64,000 nt of DNA. Source: Taudactylus pleione. Taxonomy: Eukaryota > Chordata > Amphibia > Anura > Myobatrachidae. Positions 1 to 11,589 of this stretch are shown here, piece by piece. The DNA lies in contig JAUIMM010000202.1 of the NCBI GenBank assembly GCA_031769625.1, positions 10,216,001-10,280,000 on the forward strand. The letters are read 5' to 3'. The notes under the pieces were generated by a model, which made no database searches, had not been told where the DNA came from, and worked only from the letters and a program-made list of their open reading frames with translations. Positions within the stretch are counted from its first letter, which is position 1, and each line of letters opens with the position of its first letter. A program made the translations under genes and the position numbers.

Positions 1-442
1 ATTGGGAGATGCCCGCCACTATTCCCACCGTTGTTTGAAACGATCCTGAGGCACAGAAATGTAACACCGCCATAAATTGCGTCAGTGGTGGTATTGCTGT
101 TGGACTGTCAATTTGCCGCTCAAGATCACTTTCTATTAATGAGAGAGTGTCTATGATGATTTTGGGAGGTAGACGGTAGCGTCTTAAAACCTCATCATCG
201 GGCATTCCAAAAAGGGTGACACGTGTTCGAAATATCTGGGGCCTTGCATGCCTACGATGCCTACGCCTGGGACGAGTTTGAGGTTGGTCGTCTTCCGGGA
301 GCAGGGCCAGAACAATTCGCCCCAGATCTACCTGAAATTCAAAGTTTACAATGTAAGGCTTTTGAGCCACCCCAAAAGTAACATAAAACAACTTAGCTTT
401 ATGATACCATCCATAGCTGCTTACATGCCGGGGTATTGTCAT
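1..442 (-). CDS. Harbinger (HARBI1-like) transposase, 5' part, copy 1
   Basis: Partial gene running off the window start. The ATG lies at 440-442 and corresponds exactly to the ATG at 27995 in the complete copy; 147 codons follow with no indel relative to it. Visible parts are a basic Arg/His-rich stretch and the first segment of the Harbinger transposase fold, up to the GIVAGISQSS region. The catalytic DDE residues fall outside the window. As in copy 2, the reading frame crosses a GTAAGC...TTTCAG segment that could be a short in-frame intron. The gene is divergent from the Myb/SANT gene at 1435, sharing the region with the 48-bp repeats. Confidence 0.85.
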   Translation of the reverse strand, partial: MTIPRHVSSYGWYHKAKLFYVTFGVAQKPYIVNFEFQVDLGRIVLALLPEDDQPQTRPRRRHRRHARPQIFRTRVTLFGMPDDEVLRRYRLPPKIIIDTLSLIESDLERQIDSPTAIPPLTQFMAVLHFCASGSFQTTVGIVAGISQ

Positions 443-666
443 GATACGTATAAACTGTAAAAAAGCCAAAAATGAGACATCAAAAATTTAGAGGGTGATT
501 TTATGTTTGTCAAATTGGTGCAAGCCAACACATAAAATAGGCGAAACACACATTTGGCCATCGATGAAAACGACATTGCACACCGTACGTCAAATAGGGG
601 TCAAATGGACCCCAAAAATGGAAAAGGGAAAAGCAAAACTGGTTTACATGATGAATAAGCCTCGAA

Positions 667-936
667 AAATGCGTTAATTAGTTCGCAAATGCAAGTCACT
701 ACACCAACAGTCAAAAATGCGTTAATTAGTTCGCAAATGCAAGTCACTACACCAACAGTCAAAAATGCGTTAATTAGTTCGCAAATGCAAGTCACTACAC
801 CAACAGTCAAAAATGCGTTAATTAGTTCGCAAATGCAAGTCACTACACCAACAGTCAAAAATGCGTTAATTAGTTCGCAAATGCAAGTCACTACACCAAC
901 AGTCAAAAATGCGTTAATTAGTTCGCAAATGCAAGA
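667..936. repeat. 48-bp minisatellite in the divergent promoter region, copy 1
   Basis: Five full units and one partial unit of 48 bp, each containing GCGTTAATTAGTTCGCAAAT and CACTACACCAACAGTC. It lies between the divergent transposase and Myb/SANT genes. The 48-bp period keeps reading frames open on both strands (a 16-residue peptide repeat), but this follows from the period and is not evidence of a gene. The complete copy has about 11.6 units at the same place. Confidence 0.95.
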
Positions 937-1374
937 AAAATAATGGACTTACCAAAATCGAATATATAAGATTTCCAACAAAAAGGTCTTTGGGTCCGAA
1001 AGCCAAAACAAACTAAAATAGATGAAATTAGTGTAAAAAAAAATATATAAAACAAAAAACCAGAAGTAGACACCAATTGGCCACAAATTAGACTGCACAA
1101 AACTTACCAAATCAGGAAACGATGGCAAAAAATAAACCAAAAAAATGCGAACGGAAAACCAAAACAACTGTAGCAAAACAAAAAAAATACAAACACCGCC
1201 AAATCCTCCAACCGCAAACAACCAAATCCAACCAACTTAACCGCCAACAATCCAACAACGCAACCTCGACTCCACACACACCAAGCCATAAATAGTGTTT
1301 ATTTTCCCGCACAAATTAAGGATGAATCATAGGGACGCACAATCAATGATGCGGCCGCAAAGTAAGGACGCATG

Positions 1375-1382
1375 TATAAATA
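1375..1382 (+). promoter_or_regulatory. Putative TATA box of Myb/SANT gene 1 (copy 1)
   Basis: TATAAATA stands about 53 bp upstream of the ATG at 1435 and is followed directly by CGTCACG, which resembles a CRE half-site. In copy 2 the matching bases read GATAAATA on the minus strand (26770-26777), so the box is weakened there. Promoter activity is inferred from position only. Confidence 0.45.
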
Positions 1383-1434
1383 CGTCACGAAATCACATTT
1401 AATTTCTGGTTGATTTCATTCTGGAAGCAGAGAC

Positions 1435-2721
1435 ATGGCTTCAGACCAGGGAAACAATGGCCAAAATTCCGGCGGTAAGGCCTTCATGCATTTTGTCTCA
1501 ATGATTCTTTTAAAACATAATATTGTGCAAGTTGTGAAGTGGCTAAATCTGCATATTTACCCAAATAGGTGAGGAGGATGACATGGAAGAGACTGCTGGC
1601 CCCAGTCAACCCGCCAAAGCTGCCAAAAAAAAAAGGCAGCCACATTTCACAAGCAAGGAGATGGAGGTTTTGATCCAGAAGTGCGTTGACATCCTGCCCC
1701 AGGCAGCCAGGAATATGAGCCAAAGCCAGAAGTGGAGAATGTGGGAGGAGGTCGCCGTTGCTGTCAATAGGGTGGGTGATTATGTCCGTCTAGCCCGGGA
1801 TGTCAAACGGCGGTAAGTAAACACTTTCCCATCCTATAAACAAACCCCATTGTAAAAAAAAGGATAATGGTTCCAATTTCATTCCACAGATGGGCAGACT
1901 TCAAATATCGTCTCAAGCAAAAACTTGCCGACAGGGCTAGGCATGCAAGGGGGACAGGTGGGGGTCCCACCCCTGTGTCACTGGAGTTGACAGACTTAGA
2001 AGAGCTGGCACAGGGGTGTGTGCAGGCTGTGGAGGTGTTTGGCGTGTCCAACATGGATACGGACATGCCAGACTTTGCGGCTCCTCATGTTGGCCAAGGT
2101 AAGTCTTGTGATGTCACCAACTCTGAAATGCTATTGTGCCAATATGTAGATTCTAATGTGAGTCTTTTCGCATTTTTCCTAACAGAGACAGAGGCGGATG
2201 AGTCTGCTCCAGAGGGGAGCCTTGGCCGCAGAATTTCTGCTGGCTCTGCAGGGGAGGAACCAGTACATCCGGCTGAGGACCCTGCAGAAGCCAGTCCAGG
2301 GCGTGCCCCCTCGCAGGCAGTGGGCCTCCTCACAGAACTCAATTTTAAATCGGATTTCCATACGGAGATTCTGCAGAGGATGGACGCCTATCTGATACGG
2401 GTGGCTGAGGCCCTGGAGCAAAATGCTGTGGCCAACGTGACCATTGCTCAGGCCCTGGCGGAAAATACCAGGGCCAACATCCGCATCGCCGATGCCCTGG
2501 AGCAGCTCGTTCGCCAGCACATGGTGGAGCCGACCTCCCTTCCTGCCGGAACATCCGGATCCTCCACCTCTGGCACAACATCAGCCAATCCTCCAAATGT
2601 GCCTAGCCCTGTGCCTAGTCCAGAGGCCACAACATCTGCCTCTGGACAGGCCAGCCCGATGGCATCCCGGACCCGGTCTGGCGCCCACCCTCACCCAGCC
2701 AAACGGGCGAGAAAACGGTGA
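1435..2721 (+). CDS. Harbinger Myb/SANT-like DNA-binding protein 1, copy 1 (4 exons)
   Basis: Model: join(1435..1474, 1569..1812, 1890..2098, 2186..2721), 1,029 nt, 342 aa. All introns are GT-AG (donors GTAAGG, GTAAGT, GTAAGT) and the frame is kept across each junction. Residues 30-37 (KAAKKKRQ) are a likely nuclear signal. Residues 38-110 form a Myb/SANT (trihelix-like) domain with spaced aromatics F40, W72 and W96 and the typical VKRRWADFK segment. Residues about 210-270 form amphipathic helices rich in Ala/Leu; the tail is Ser/Thr/Pro-rich and ends in a basic AKRARKR. In Harbinger elements and the NAIF1 family such proteins bind the transposon ends and bring in the transposase. The exact DNA site and partner binding are inference. 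The ATG was chosen because exon 1 splices in frame. Confidence 0.88.
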
Positions 2722-2928
2722 CAGCAATGGCGACTTTTCCCACACTCCTTCTGTGCTTGGCTCATATTCCTTTCTGGTCAAAACTTCCCTCTCCTTTCTT
2801 GTGAAATTTTTTTAAATTTGGTATTTACGTTTATGTTACCAGTTATGGCTTTTTTTTTTTTTTTAACAAATATCTTTGGCACAAAAAAAAGGCAACAAAA
2901 TATTAGGACAATTTGTTTGTGTTTAAAC

Positions 2929-2934
2929 AATAAA
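2929..2934 (+). terminator. Polyadenylation signal of Myb/SANT gene 1, copy 1
   Basis: AATAAA lies about 210 bp after the stop codon and is conserved in copy 2 (25221-25226, minus strand). Flanking sequence is A/T-rich with homopolymer runs. Confidence 0.5.
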
Positions 2935-3781
2935 TTTAAAACCAAAAACTGACATTGTATTGTGACATTATTGTACAAATGGGTTACATTTAATCCTGGC
3001 CCTAAAGGCAAAAACTGACCCTCTTAAAAAAAAAAAAAGGCCTCTTTAAGGAACGTTTAAAAAATCACATAGCGATGCAAATTCCACAGTAAACCAAAAA
3101 AAAGGGGAGCTAATTAAAACATGATGACATTATTGTTACAATAGGCCATAACCAACAAATTGTGGCCAAAATAAAACACCAAAAATGTACGCTAATTGAT
3201 TGTGTAATCATGACATTAGCAGCTCTGATTTCCACCTGCGTACGCTTTTGTGCTATCCCAATAAACTGCTTTCCAAACACATACCAAGCCGGTTTTCAAT
3301 CCAACACTAATTACTTTACTGACCAGCCGCGATTAATCGCAGCACCATCCTTGAGTCCCGGCACGGAGGAGAAGGCCATCGCCAATGTGGTCGAGTAATC
3401 CTGACCCTAAGCTGTGCGAGCATTTTGAAGGGAAAGCGGATGTTCCAGTGACGTATGAGACGGTCCGAACACATTTGACGTTCGCATCTGCTAATGTATG
3501 TACGCCCCAAAAACGCCTCGCCACGCCTGCGTTTTTTCATCTCCACCCCCGACAACACCCAAAAACGCCCTGTTCTGTCAATCACATTTGACATGTCACT
3601 TCCTGTACGCTATTTTAGGAACGAGAGAAAAAAAACTCGCAATCTGCCGTACGCACATGCGCAGTGTAACACCGACGCATGCGCGGTTAGTCAACATCGG
3701 AACGCAACGAGCGTACTGTTGTTAACGTGCGGCTCTGAATGAGGGCCTAAGTTTTATAGACTTTGCATACTGATGTAGCAA

Positions 3782-5173
3782 GGGCCTGATTCATTACCGA
3801 ACGCAACTGTGATTACTCACGCAATCGGCCACATCGAAATGCGCTTGTGCTATCACAGTGACTACGCAGACCCACCACAGTGTGATTGACAGGAAGTGCC
3901 GTTTGTGAGAGGTGACGGAGGGTGGTCGGCGAAACGCAGGCATGCCAGGGCATTTGAACGCCGTTGCAGGGGCGTGCATAACTTATCCACTGCGATGCCT
4001 TACGCAGCCTGAGCACTCATAGCGTGCGATGAAGTTAGCAATCTCTGAGTAAGATCAGACCTTGTGCAAGTGTGCGTGAGCCTGTGATGGTACTCGATGG
4101 TACCGATGGTTTCGCAGTCTTGCTAAACATTCCAGATTTGTGTAAGGTAAACTGGTCGTCCTTATGTTATGCTGCGATGATGGCATAGCGAACGGAATGG
4201 ATTAGCATACTATCGCAGTTGATACTCTCTATATATTGTATTCACCCTAAGAGGGGTTGGTACCCTCATATCTAAGTGCTGCATACCCCGCCACATATAA
4301 TCCAGTGCGCAAGAATACAGAACTAAACAAACTTGTATGGAAGTATTTTATGGAAGTACTGTATGCTGATCTTCACCTGTATTAGCGCTGGATAAGCATT
4401 TAACCTTACCCACTAATCTGTTATTTTGTTATCTTGTTCAGCAACATTATCTACTCCATATGTGTATACTTTTTACCACATTAAATGATCATTACCTACC
4501 TATTATTTCCAACTTTGTATTGCATAAGAGCACATCATTATATCATAAGAAATCGCACTCACTGTGTTCACCTATACCATAGGATCATCAGTCAAATAGA
4601 TCATACTGATAGGGACTAAAGAGGGGCAGGGCTTAGCTTGTGTTGGGGGCAGGACGAAGCCCTGTGCCCCTTGTTCTGGCTAGAACAAAAACAAATTGTT
4701 ACGCCTCTGACATTTATGCTGGACAACCATGGGATCTCCACCATTGATGGCAAAATCTTCGACTATCAGGGTCAGACCATCGACAGTTGCTAACCATCAA
4801 TGGTTGATCTCTAGGTTCGTGCACTGAAAGGCTTTCAGGTCCACATTTCAACACTGAAAAAGTGCTTTATTTTAAAGAAAACAGAGCAAGTACTACCGTG
4901 GTACATGTCCCAACTTAATGCTTTCTGTGTCGTCTGTGAAATCCAATAAATCTGAATACCAGGACATCACTAATACACTAATAGGGAGAGCGTAATAGAT
5001 ACTCTCTATATATTGTATTTACCCTAAGAGGGGTTGGTACCCTCATATCTAAGTGCTGCATACCCCGCCACATATAATCCAGTATGCAAGAATACCAAAC
5101 TTTCCTATCGAAGTTTAACTGCATGCGTAATCGCTATTGCAATCACATTTGCGATCGGTAGTGAATGAGGCCC
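3782..5173. mobile_element. Harbinger-type MITE, family B, interrupted
   Basis: Starts GGGCCTGATTCATTACCGA and ends TCGGTAGTGAATGAGGCCC, flanked by CAA on both sides (3779-3781, 5174-5176). The 3-bp duplication and the terminal sequence fit Harbinger-type transposition. The body matches 51544-52061 in reverse orientation (shared blocks around TTACTCAGAAATTGCTA-like and CGCATGCAGT-like sequence). The copy is interrupted by a separate insertion at 4221-5105; without it the element is about 500 bp, the same size as its relatives. Confidence 0.8.
4221..5105. mobile_element. Insertion with 98-bp terminal direct repeats
   Basis: Two direct repeats, 4221-4318 and 4998-5095, differ at about three positions and bound an 885-bp insert. 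The flanks TATCGCAGTT (4211-4220) and TATCGAAGTT (5106-5115) look like a 10-bp target duplication with one mismatch, and joining them restores the family B sequence seen at 51544. There is no long ORF. The repeats start GATACTC rather than TG, so this is not a typical LTR pair. It could be a miniature terminal-repeat retroelement or a non-autonomous Penelope-like element; the class is unresolved. Confidence 0.65.
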
Positions 5174-5442
5174 CAAGTCCACAATTGCATTATTTTTTCC
5201 TATTATAAAAAAAATGTTTTAATGTCATCCCCAAACGTACAATATTGGCAGATTTGCACTGTATAGCAACATTAAGGCTCTGTGTAATGCAAAGAAATGC
5301 CTACAAAATGTAGCTTGCTTGCTGTAGGCATGAAAGAGTTAATAACACATTCTAACCAAAATTTATAAGCTATTCGGTGCAACTCTGGTTAGCAGTTTTT
5401 GGTTAACAAGCTCAACTGCTGGCTTTACCAAAGCCATGCTTA
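5174..5442. other. AT-rich sequence, nothing recognised
   Basis: No open frame, repeat unit or splice-flanked segment is recognised here. Confidence 0.5.
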
Positions 5443-5640
5443 CCTACTGTCTCAGAATGTCCGGCGGAATTTTTGGGAAGTCACAAGGAATCCTGGAAGA
5501 GTAGGTCTCCTTCCCGTATCCAGCTCACTTCCTAGTGAAATGGGCGAGAAGGGGACATTAGGGAGCCTAATAATGAGGAGCGCCCGGCCTCGCACCCTGC
5601 AGTATTCAGCTAGAACTCCACTCTGAGAACTCTTCCGGAG
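5443..5640. repeat. Decayed 'TACTTGCCTAC...CCGGAATGTCC' short repeat
   Basis: The segment with CTTACCTACTGTC and AGAATGTCCGGCGGAAT resembles the family better preserved at 48351-48636 and 63635-64000. It is degenerate and the ends are approximate. Confidence 0.4.
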
Positions 5641-5740
5641 GGGAAAATGAACAACTGTATATGTGTTCAATTTAGCCACATTTGTAAAATGTAAAAAATT
5701 GGACAGGTCCGTTGAGCCAGTCAGTATATTGCTATAATTT

Positions 5741-6046
5741 TTGTATTGCATTCTACAAAATGATAAACAGAATTTGATTGGTTGCTATGAGCAACACCAC
5801 CACTTGTCTGTTTTAGAAGCTATAGTAACTCTAGCCCTTGGGGCCCAACAACTGACTGTTACTTCCAGAATATTTTATTTGTGGTTGTTTTGAGCCCACT
5901 CTTATTTATTAATGTGCAGGCTTTAGAATTGGGGTTGTTTCCCATAGCAACCAATCAGATTCTAGCTATTATATTCTACAAGGTGCTAGATAAATAATAA
6001 GTAAAATTTGATTGGTTGCTATGGGCAACATCTCCACTTCTAAAAA
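5741..6046. repeat. Repeats with TTTGATTGGTTGCTATGGGC motif
   Basis: The motif occurs directly at about 5776 and 6008 and inverted at about 5938 (CCCATAGCAACCAATCAGAT), the last two forming a foldback. It resembles a widespread frog dispersed repeat. No coding sequence is seen. Confidence 0.5.
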
Positions 6047-7170
6047 CCCGCTATTGATGCTTTTGTTTTTACTGCATTTGCAGAGTTTTTTTTTTCCATT
6101 TGCTGCAACTAAAACTATTACAAAGGCAAGTGAAGGTGCATACAATTTTTTTATTAAGAACAATTTAAAAAAAAAAAAAAACTAGTGGATATGAGACCAT
6201 AGACAGAACAGATGCACGACCTGCTCTTTGCAAATTACCTACATTATTTATGTAAGCACACAATATTCTTTGTGTACTATTGAGATAAAATCAATACTAC
6301 GGGTAGATCATGTTCCTTTGTATATCGAAATAAATGAATTTGCTATTCCTTCTCTAAGCACCATGCTCACCACTGCAGAAATGATAAATGTTTCCAATTA
6401 ATATTCATTTTGGGGTAGACTGAAATAGTGCCATGGCTGGAAATTAATTCTAAAAAAACTATCAACATAGGTCTGTGGTATTTAGCATGCTGGGAAAGCG
6501 TTAAATGTCCCTGCAGTGCAGAAAGATTGAGCAAATTGTGTGTTTAAATTCAATTTCTAACACATCGGAAGACAATAAACAGAAAAGCAGAAGATTAACA
6601 TGTAAAACACGGACATAGCAGAGATCATAGTAGACTTGCTGTGTGTTATCAGGCCATGGACAGGATGGACTAAAGGGGAAAAAGCGGTAAAACACCCTAA
6701 AATACAGTTTTCGGGGGTTTTACCGCATTCCCCATATGTACAAAGCACCGGACGGAATGCAACGTCCCGGTGGTTAACACCATCTTCAGGTGGCATCTTC
6801 AGTAAGTGAATGTGCAGAAGGACGCCAGAGGGTGTTAAACCCAGAAGTCTCTCTGCCCAGAGCCATCGCAAAGGACAGCTCTTACCAGGAGAGCTGTCCT
6901 TTACAGTATTATTTTACGATATTCGGGTATGTACCCAAAGACAGACGGGATGTACCGCATCGCGGATGCAATGCTTAGTACATCCGGCCCCATACCTCTT
7001 AATGAAGACAATATACAGACACAAAGCCTTGCTTCTTTGCGATGCTAGGGTTTTCATTTTTGCGTGCATTAAAAGCAAGAAGTACTGTAGGTTTCTTAGC
7101 CACATGGTTTTTCTATTCTACTATCTGTGACATGGAATAAAAATTGCCATAGTATCTTGTAGGAAGCTTC
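6047..7170. other. No gene seen; one strong hairpin
   Basis: Mostly A/T-rich unique-looking sequence. At 6871-6904 AAAGGACAGCTCT and its complement form a 12-13 bp stem with a short loop, inside a segment with other small inverted repeats (CGGGGGTTTTACCG, about 6714), perhaps an old MITE. No exon-like segment was recognised. Confidence 0.4.
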
Positions 7171-8369
7171 CATATACCTCCCAACACTTGAAATTGGGAC
7201 AAATTAAAACCAGACCCAGCAGGGGCGTAACTACGGCCCCCGCAGCCCACGCGGAGGCTTGGGGGCGCCGGGGGCCGTTGCTTCACCACTGCATGACTGA
7301 GCACGCTGGCCTCTGAAGTGGTCGGAGGCTAAGGAAGCCTCCGAGCTCTGGAGAGGCCAGGGTTCCCAGTCATGCAATGCGCGAGTGACGTCATGACGTC
7401 ACCCGCGCGCAGAGGATCCTGTGCGGCTGCGCCTGCTGGATCATGTTAGATCCAGTCAGTGCAGCAGTGTGAGGGACATCCAGGACGGCAGCAAGTCAGG
7501 TAAGTAGTAGTACTGGTGGGTGGGGGTTAAATTTCAGGGGGGCCTGCATAAGGGGAACTGCTACAAGGGGGGCTGCATAAGGGGCACTGCTACAAGGGGG
7601 GCTGCATAAGGGGCACTGCTACAAATAAGGGGCACTGCTACAAGGGGGGCTGCATAAGGGGCACTGCTACAGGGGGGTCTGCACAAGGGGCACTGCTACA
7701 AGGGGGGCTGCATAAGGGGTGCTGCTACAAGGGGGGCTGCATATGGTGCACTGCTACAAGGGGGGCTGCATAAGGGGCACTGCTATAGGGGGGGGCTGCA
7801 TAAGGGGCACTACTGCAGGGGGCATTGCATAAGGGGCACTACTACAAGGGGCATTGCGTAAGGGGCTCAACTACAGGAGGACTACTACAGGGGTCACTGT
7901 ATAAGAGGCAGGGTGTGGCATAATTTGTTATAAGGGAATTAATCTGTTTCATTATGTGCTATACGTGGCATTATTTTGTGGCATAATGTATAAGGGCATT
8001 ACTGTGTGGCATAAAGTGTTGTAAGGAGCATTACGGTGTGGTATAATGTGTTATAGGGGTTTTAAGGTGTGGCATAATTTGTTACAAGGGCATTACGGTG
8101 TGGCATAATGTGTTATAAGGGGCATTACTTATTGTGTCATAAAGGACGTTACTGTATCATGAAACCACACACCTTAAACGTCATCTTTGGGTGTGTCTGT
8201 TTTATGGAGGGGGAAGGGGGGGCGCATCTGAAACTTTTTGGCAGGGGCGAGCAAAATTTATAGTTACACCACTGCGACCCAGATATATACTTTTGGGCAA
8301 ACTTCCTCCCCTTTCAAAGTCCATAATTCGGGACTGTCACACAAAATCAGGACAGTTGGGAGGTATGCT
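7171..8369. mobile_element. Short-TIR element split by a hAT MITE
   Basis: Left end CATATACCTCCCAACACTTG and right end GGACAGTTGGGAGGTATGC are imperfect inverted repeats. The interior is split by the hAT element at 7220-8274; the two remnants together are only about 145 bp. This matches a common amphibian repeat form with GGGACTGTC-type interior. Confidence 0.55.
7220..8274. mobile_element. hAT-type non-autonomous element with internal minisatellites
   Basis: Ends CAGGGGCGTAACTA and TAGTTACACCACTG are imperfect terminal inverted repeats. Flanks AGACCCAG (7212-7219) and CGACCCAG (8275-8282) agree at 7 of 8 bases, as expected for hAT. The interior holds a roughly 30-bp G-rich array (GGGGGGCTGCATAAGGGGCA, about 7546-7880) and then a roughly 31-bp array with GGCATTACGGTGTGGCATAA (about 7910-8140). 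No ORF of note. Confidence 0.75.
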
Positions 8370-9195
8370 TTCACGGACCATATATACCGGAGCTAAATTT
8401 TTTCTGTGTTTCTACAATTTATCTGTCAGTACTAATGGCATTTCTTAGGGTTTTTTTAAATGTTGGACTGTGTGGTTAATAAACTACTACACAGGGCCTC
8501 AACTTGGGGTGTGCGAGTGATGCCGCCTAACAGAGCGCAGGCTCCTGTGGTCAGCACCATCGCTGCCCCATGGCCCTATGGCACCCTGCAGCCACTAGTG
8601 CTACTGCGGAACTGCCCAGCGCGCCCAAGGGACGCTCTGGAATAGGCACCCTGCAACCTGTGGAGCTGCCCTGAGCAACCTTAGTACTCCCTGGGCTGTG
8701 CTCTACTTATCGGAGTTGGTGGCCCCACCCCTGGGTGTAACATTACAGTGTTGTGTGTTTAGGGGCAGGGCTGGCACAGGGCAGTATACAGCCATGCTAC
8801 TACAGTAGAATGCAATGCTTGACACGTGCCAAATAGTTCTTGCCCAAATGCTGAAGTAGCAGTATTAGGGGATCATAGGGGCATCTGCTTTTCGGAGCAG
8901 CTGTCCCCGCACCAGAGTAATACCGAAATGCTCTGGTCATTATACAGTACATCCACCATTGCAACTCGCGGTGAGTTTGATTGGGGTCCATGATGATGAA
9001 TAGGCCCCTTGGTGTTAGATTTGATCACTTACATACTACCATATACGCTTTACTTAACATAGTAACACAAATGAAAAGATAAGGCACAAAAGTTATCCAA
9101 CTAGCTGCACTGACAAACCTGTAGTGCTCAGGGTTTACTTTACACATTATGTAAGATGTCAGCCTGGGGAAAGAGTCTACAAATAGTTGTGACTA
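8370..9195. other. No gene seen
   Basis: 8480-8770 has GC-rich sequence with CCCCACCCCTGGGTGTAAC, resembling a decayed hAT MITE, but no matching target duplication was found. The rest is unremarkable. Confidence 0.35.
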
Positions 9196-9690
9196 TGAGC
9201 CTGTCTCAGATGTGAATGCAAATGCCATTGCAGCTGCAATTTCTTATGTATCGCAATTGCTAAAATATGCTAATGACTCACTCAACGTCAGTACTTAAAG
9301 ACGCCCACTGAAAGCATCTCACATCCGGTGCTCACGTACAGAACCGGAAAACATCGAACGCAGATCAGGCAGCCACCAGCCTTCTTAATATGACTAACCT
9401 GTTGCAGACATAGTGGGTCTCCTGACATGCATAGGGCTCTCTGCAAGCAAGAACACAGTGGCTAATCCATGGATGCCCAGAAAACAATGTTTAAACGGTC
9501 AGACACTCCTGCCTTTTTCTAACCACCCCCAGTTACCTCCCCTGAATGCTGACTACCTGTGAATCCTCTATGTGAACATAATCGCAATTCAATTGCTGCG
9601 CGTGCAAAGTGCGGCTTACAAGCATGCGCAATGGCTAACAATCGCTCTATCTGCGTAAATATCAGCATTGCGTCCAGATCTTAATTAGGC
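9196..9690. repeat. Possible decayed Harbinger-type MITE
   Basis: The segment alternates GCAATCGC/GCGATTGC-like words and CGCATGC, as family B does, and ends in a degenerate TTAATTAGGCCC. The left terminus is not clear, so the call rests on composition and word similarity. Confidence 0.35.
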
Positions 9691-10443
9691 CCTATCTGCA
9701 GAACCACAGGGTCCAAAGTACAAAATACTTGTAGTCCCTCTCGCTGGATTGCAGCATGTTCTTGTGAAAATGTAATGATTACGTCGAGTTCCCATTCAAT
9801 TCTTCATGGTTCCCTTTAAAGAATGGAAATCACGTATTTTTGGAGAGAAATGGCTAGGAAGCCGTACAATGATAACGGTAAGCATTCCACAAATTACAGA
9901 TTAAAGAAATGAACATCAATTCAGCTCTTCAAAATAATTATTATCCTCAATACCACTTGTTGCTCATTACCATGCTTCCACTAGACTTTTAAAAATGAAA
10001 TCTATTTTAAAACAAACAAAGCATTACAATTCACTGAGTCTGGGTAATAATAAAAAACTTTTTAAATACAATTTAATGGTACTTTGTAAATATTAATATG
10101 ATTATTTTCCATTTTACCATGTTTCCCTCCTATCCACCTTGAGGTGACAGCGACTCATATTTTATCACAAAGCTGCAGATGATTCTGAACACCAAACTCC
10201 CCAAAACTTCTTTTATCATGCATATTAGTGGTGTTAAAATTAAATTATTTTCTGCTGTATAATTTCACACTTTCCCCACAGAATGTGCGGAGCCCTAGAG
10301 CCTAGAGGGAGATGTTTGATCCTACAGTCAGTGTACTAGTCCGTTTATTAATGTATTTTTTTAATAAACAATATAACAGTTAAGAGTTTTCTTATATTAC
10401 TTTTCCACCAAAGTCCCTGGTTTGACCCAAGATTTGGAACACG
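9691..10443. other. A/T-rich sequence, nothing recognised
   Basis: No coding segment, tandem repeat or clear mobile-element end is seen. Confidence 0.5.
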
Positions 10444-10965
10444 GGGCCTGATTCAGAGCCGGACACTCTTTCAGAGCGCTCGCTGAATCAGTGCCCTCCC
10501 TCTCTTTTTTTAGAGTGGCCTCCTGGCCGCTCACATAGCTGTGGGTGACCACCCACAGCTATAGCGAACAGACAAAAAGATGATCGCGATGGTCAAGACC
10601 ATTGCGACCATCGGGCTTGCGACGAGACCCTTGTGGTAGGGTCTCGTGGCCGCAAGCCCTGGAGTGCTTTCGGCTCTATCAGAGCCGAGAGCACTCCCAC
10701 TGACATCACTTGTGATGTCAGTGGGGCCGGCCCCAGACGGTAGGCGTTCCCATGGGAACGCCTCCGTCTGGCCAGCCACACCCCCGGCACGCCCACCAAA
10801 GGGGGCATGCTGTCACTCACCATCGACAGCAAGCCCCCTTTGCAGCGAGACCCATAGCGACGGCTTGCCCATCGCTATCTGGGTCCCGCGCATGCGTACG
10901 ACGGAGCCAGGTCCGTCGTGCGCATGCACACTGGGCCAACATCGACCCGCTTGGGAATTCAGTTC
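10444..10965 (+). mobile_element. Hairpin-chain Harbinger MITE, family A, copy 1
   Basis: Starts GGGCCTGATTCAGAGCCGG. The right end is eroded (GCTTGGGAATTCAG in place of GCTTGCGAGCGGGTCTGAAT), so the end is approximate. The interior repeats the family order of hairpins: CACAGCT pairs, ATGGTCGCGATGGTC pairs, GCTTGCG..CGCAAGC, GAGTGCTTTCGGCTC and its complement, TGACATCA..TGATGTCA, AGACGG..CCGTCT and others. There is no coding capacity. Confidence 0.8.
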
Positions 10966-11589
10966 CATTTAATAAGCAAAAATATATAATTATCTTCATT
11001 GAAGAAAAACATTATTTCAATTATAAATCGCTTGTCTAAATTGATTTTCTTCTGTTATTGACATCCTGAAATGACGGTACGTGTATTGTCATGATCCTGG
11101 TTAAATAAGCTTCCCCATAATTTACACAGGGAAGCTGTCACCTGTGAAACTTGGCTTATCTTATCATCAGCAGCTGTTATCTCTGGTGATACAGTAGTAG
11201 TGTTATTGCCTGTGGTAAACCATGATTGATATGGCAACGCATGTTTTACCAGAGATAAGTCTTAGCCCCCCTTTTTTTTTCACCATTAGTATGGTCCAAC
11301 AACAGCGATATGTCCTCTTTTGGTTTGACAAGCCATGGTTGGCTTCTCCAGTCAGCACAATTGCTTTGGTGGAGAAAATCTTTAAACAATTAAAAATATA
11401 ATGGAGGTTTTGGCTAGAACCGAGGGCACATAAACTTCTAGTCAGGGATAGAGGGGTTAATGAAGTTAAGGGTGTTGGGGCTTGTTTTGACAGTGGGTCG
11501 GCAACAGTGATAGGATGAGAGGTTAGGGGGCGTGTTTTAGTGAGAGGGTGTGGGGAATCTACAGTTGTAACTCTGCCTCTTTGAATTTG
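10966..11589. other. No gene seen
   Basis: Contains loose inverted words (TGGTAAACCATG, about 11214) but no clear element ends or exon. Confidence 0.4.

Larger units (their letters stand above)
1..3747 (-). mobile_element. Harbinger transposon, copy 1 (cut by window start)
   Basis: This is the left part of the element seen whole at 24409-32347, here in the opposite orientation. Base 1 aligns with 28436 of the complete copy and 3747 with its outer end at 24409. The end reads GGCTCTGAATGAGGGCC, the reverse complement of the terminal inverted repeat, and is followed by TAA (3748-3750), the likely 3-bp target duplication. It holds the 5' part of the transposase gene, a 48-bp minisatellite and an intact Myb/SANT gene. 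The length difference from the complete copy is explained by about six fewer 48-bp repeats. Only a few bases per hundred differ between copies, so both inserted recently. Confidence 0.9.

Noticed and set aside
10444..10972. Open frames across the hairpin MITEs
   Set aside because: High GC and palindromes give overlapping frames on both strands; the frames are not conserved between copies.
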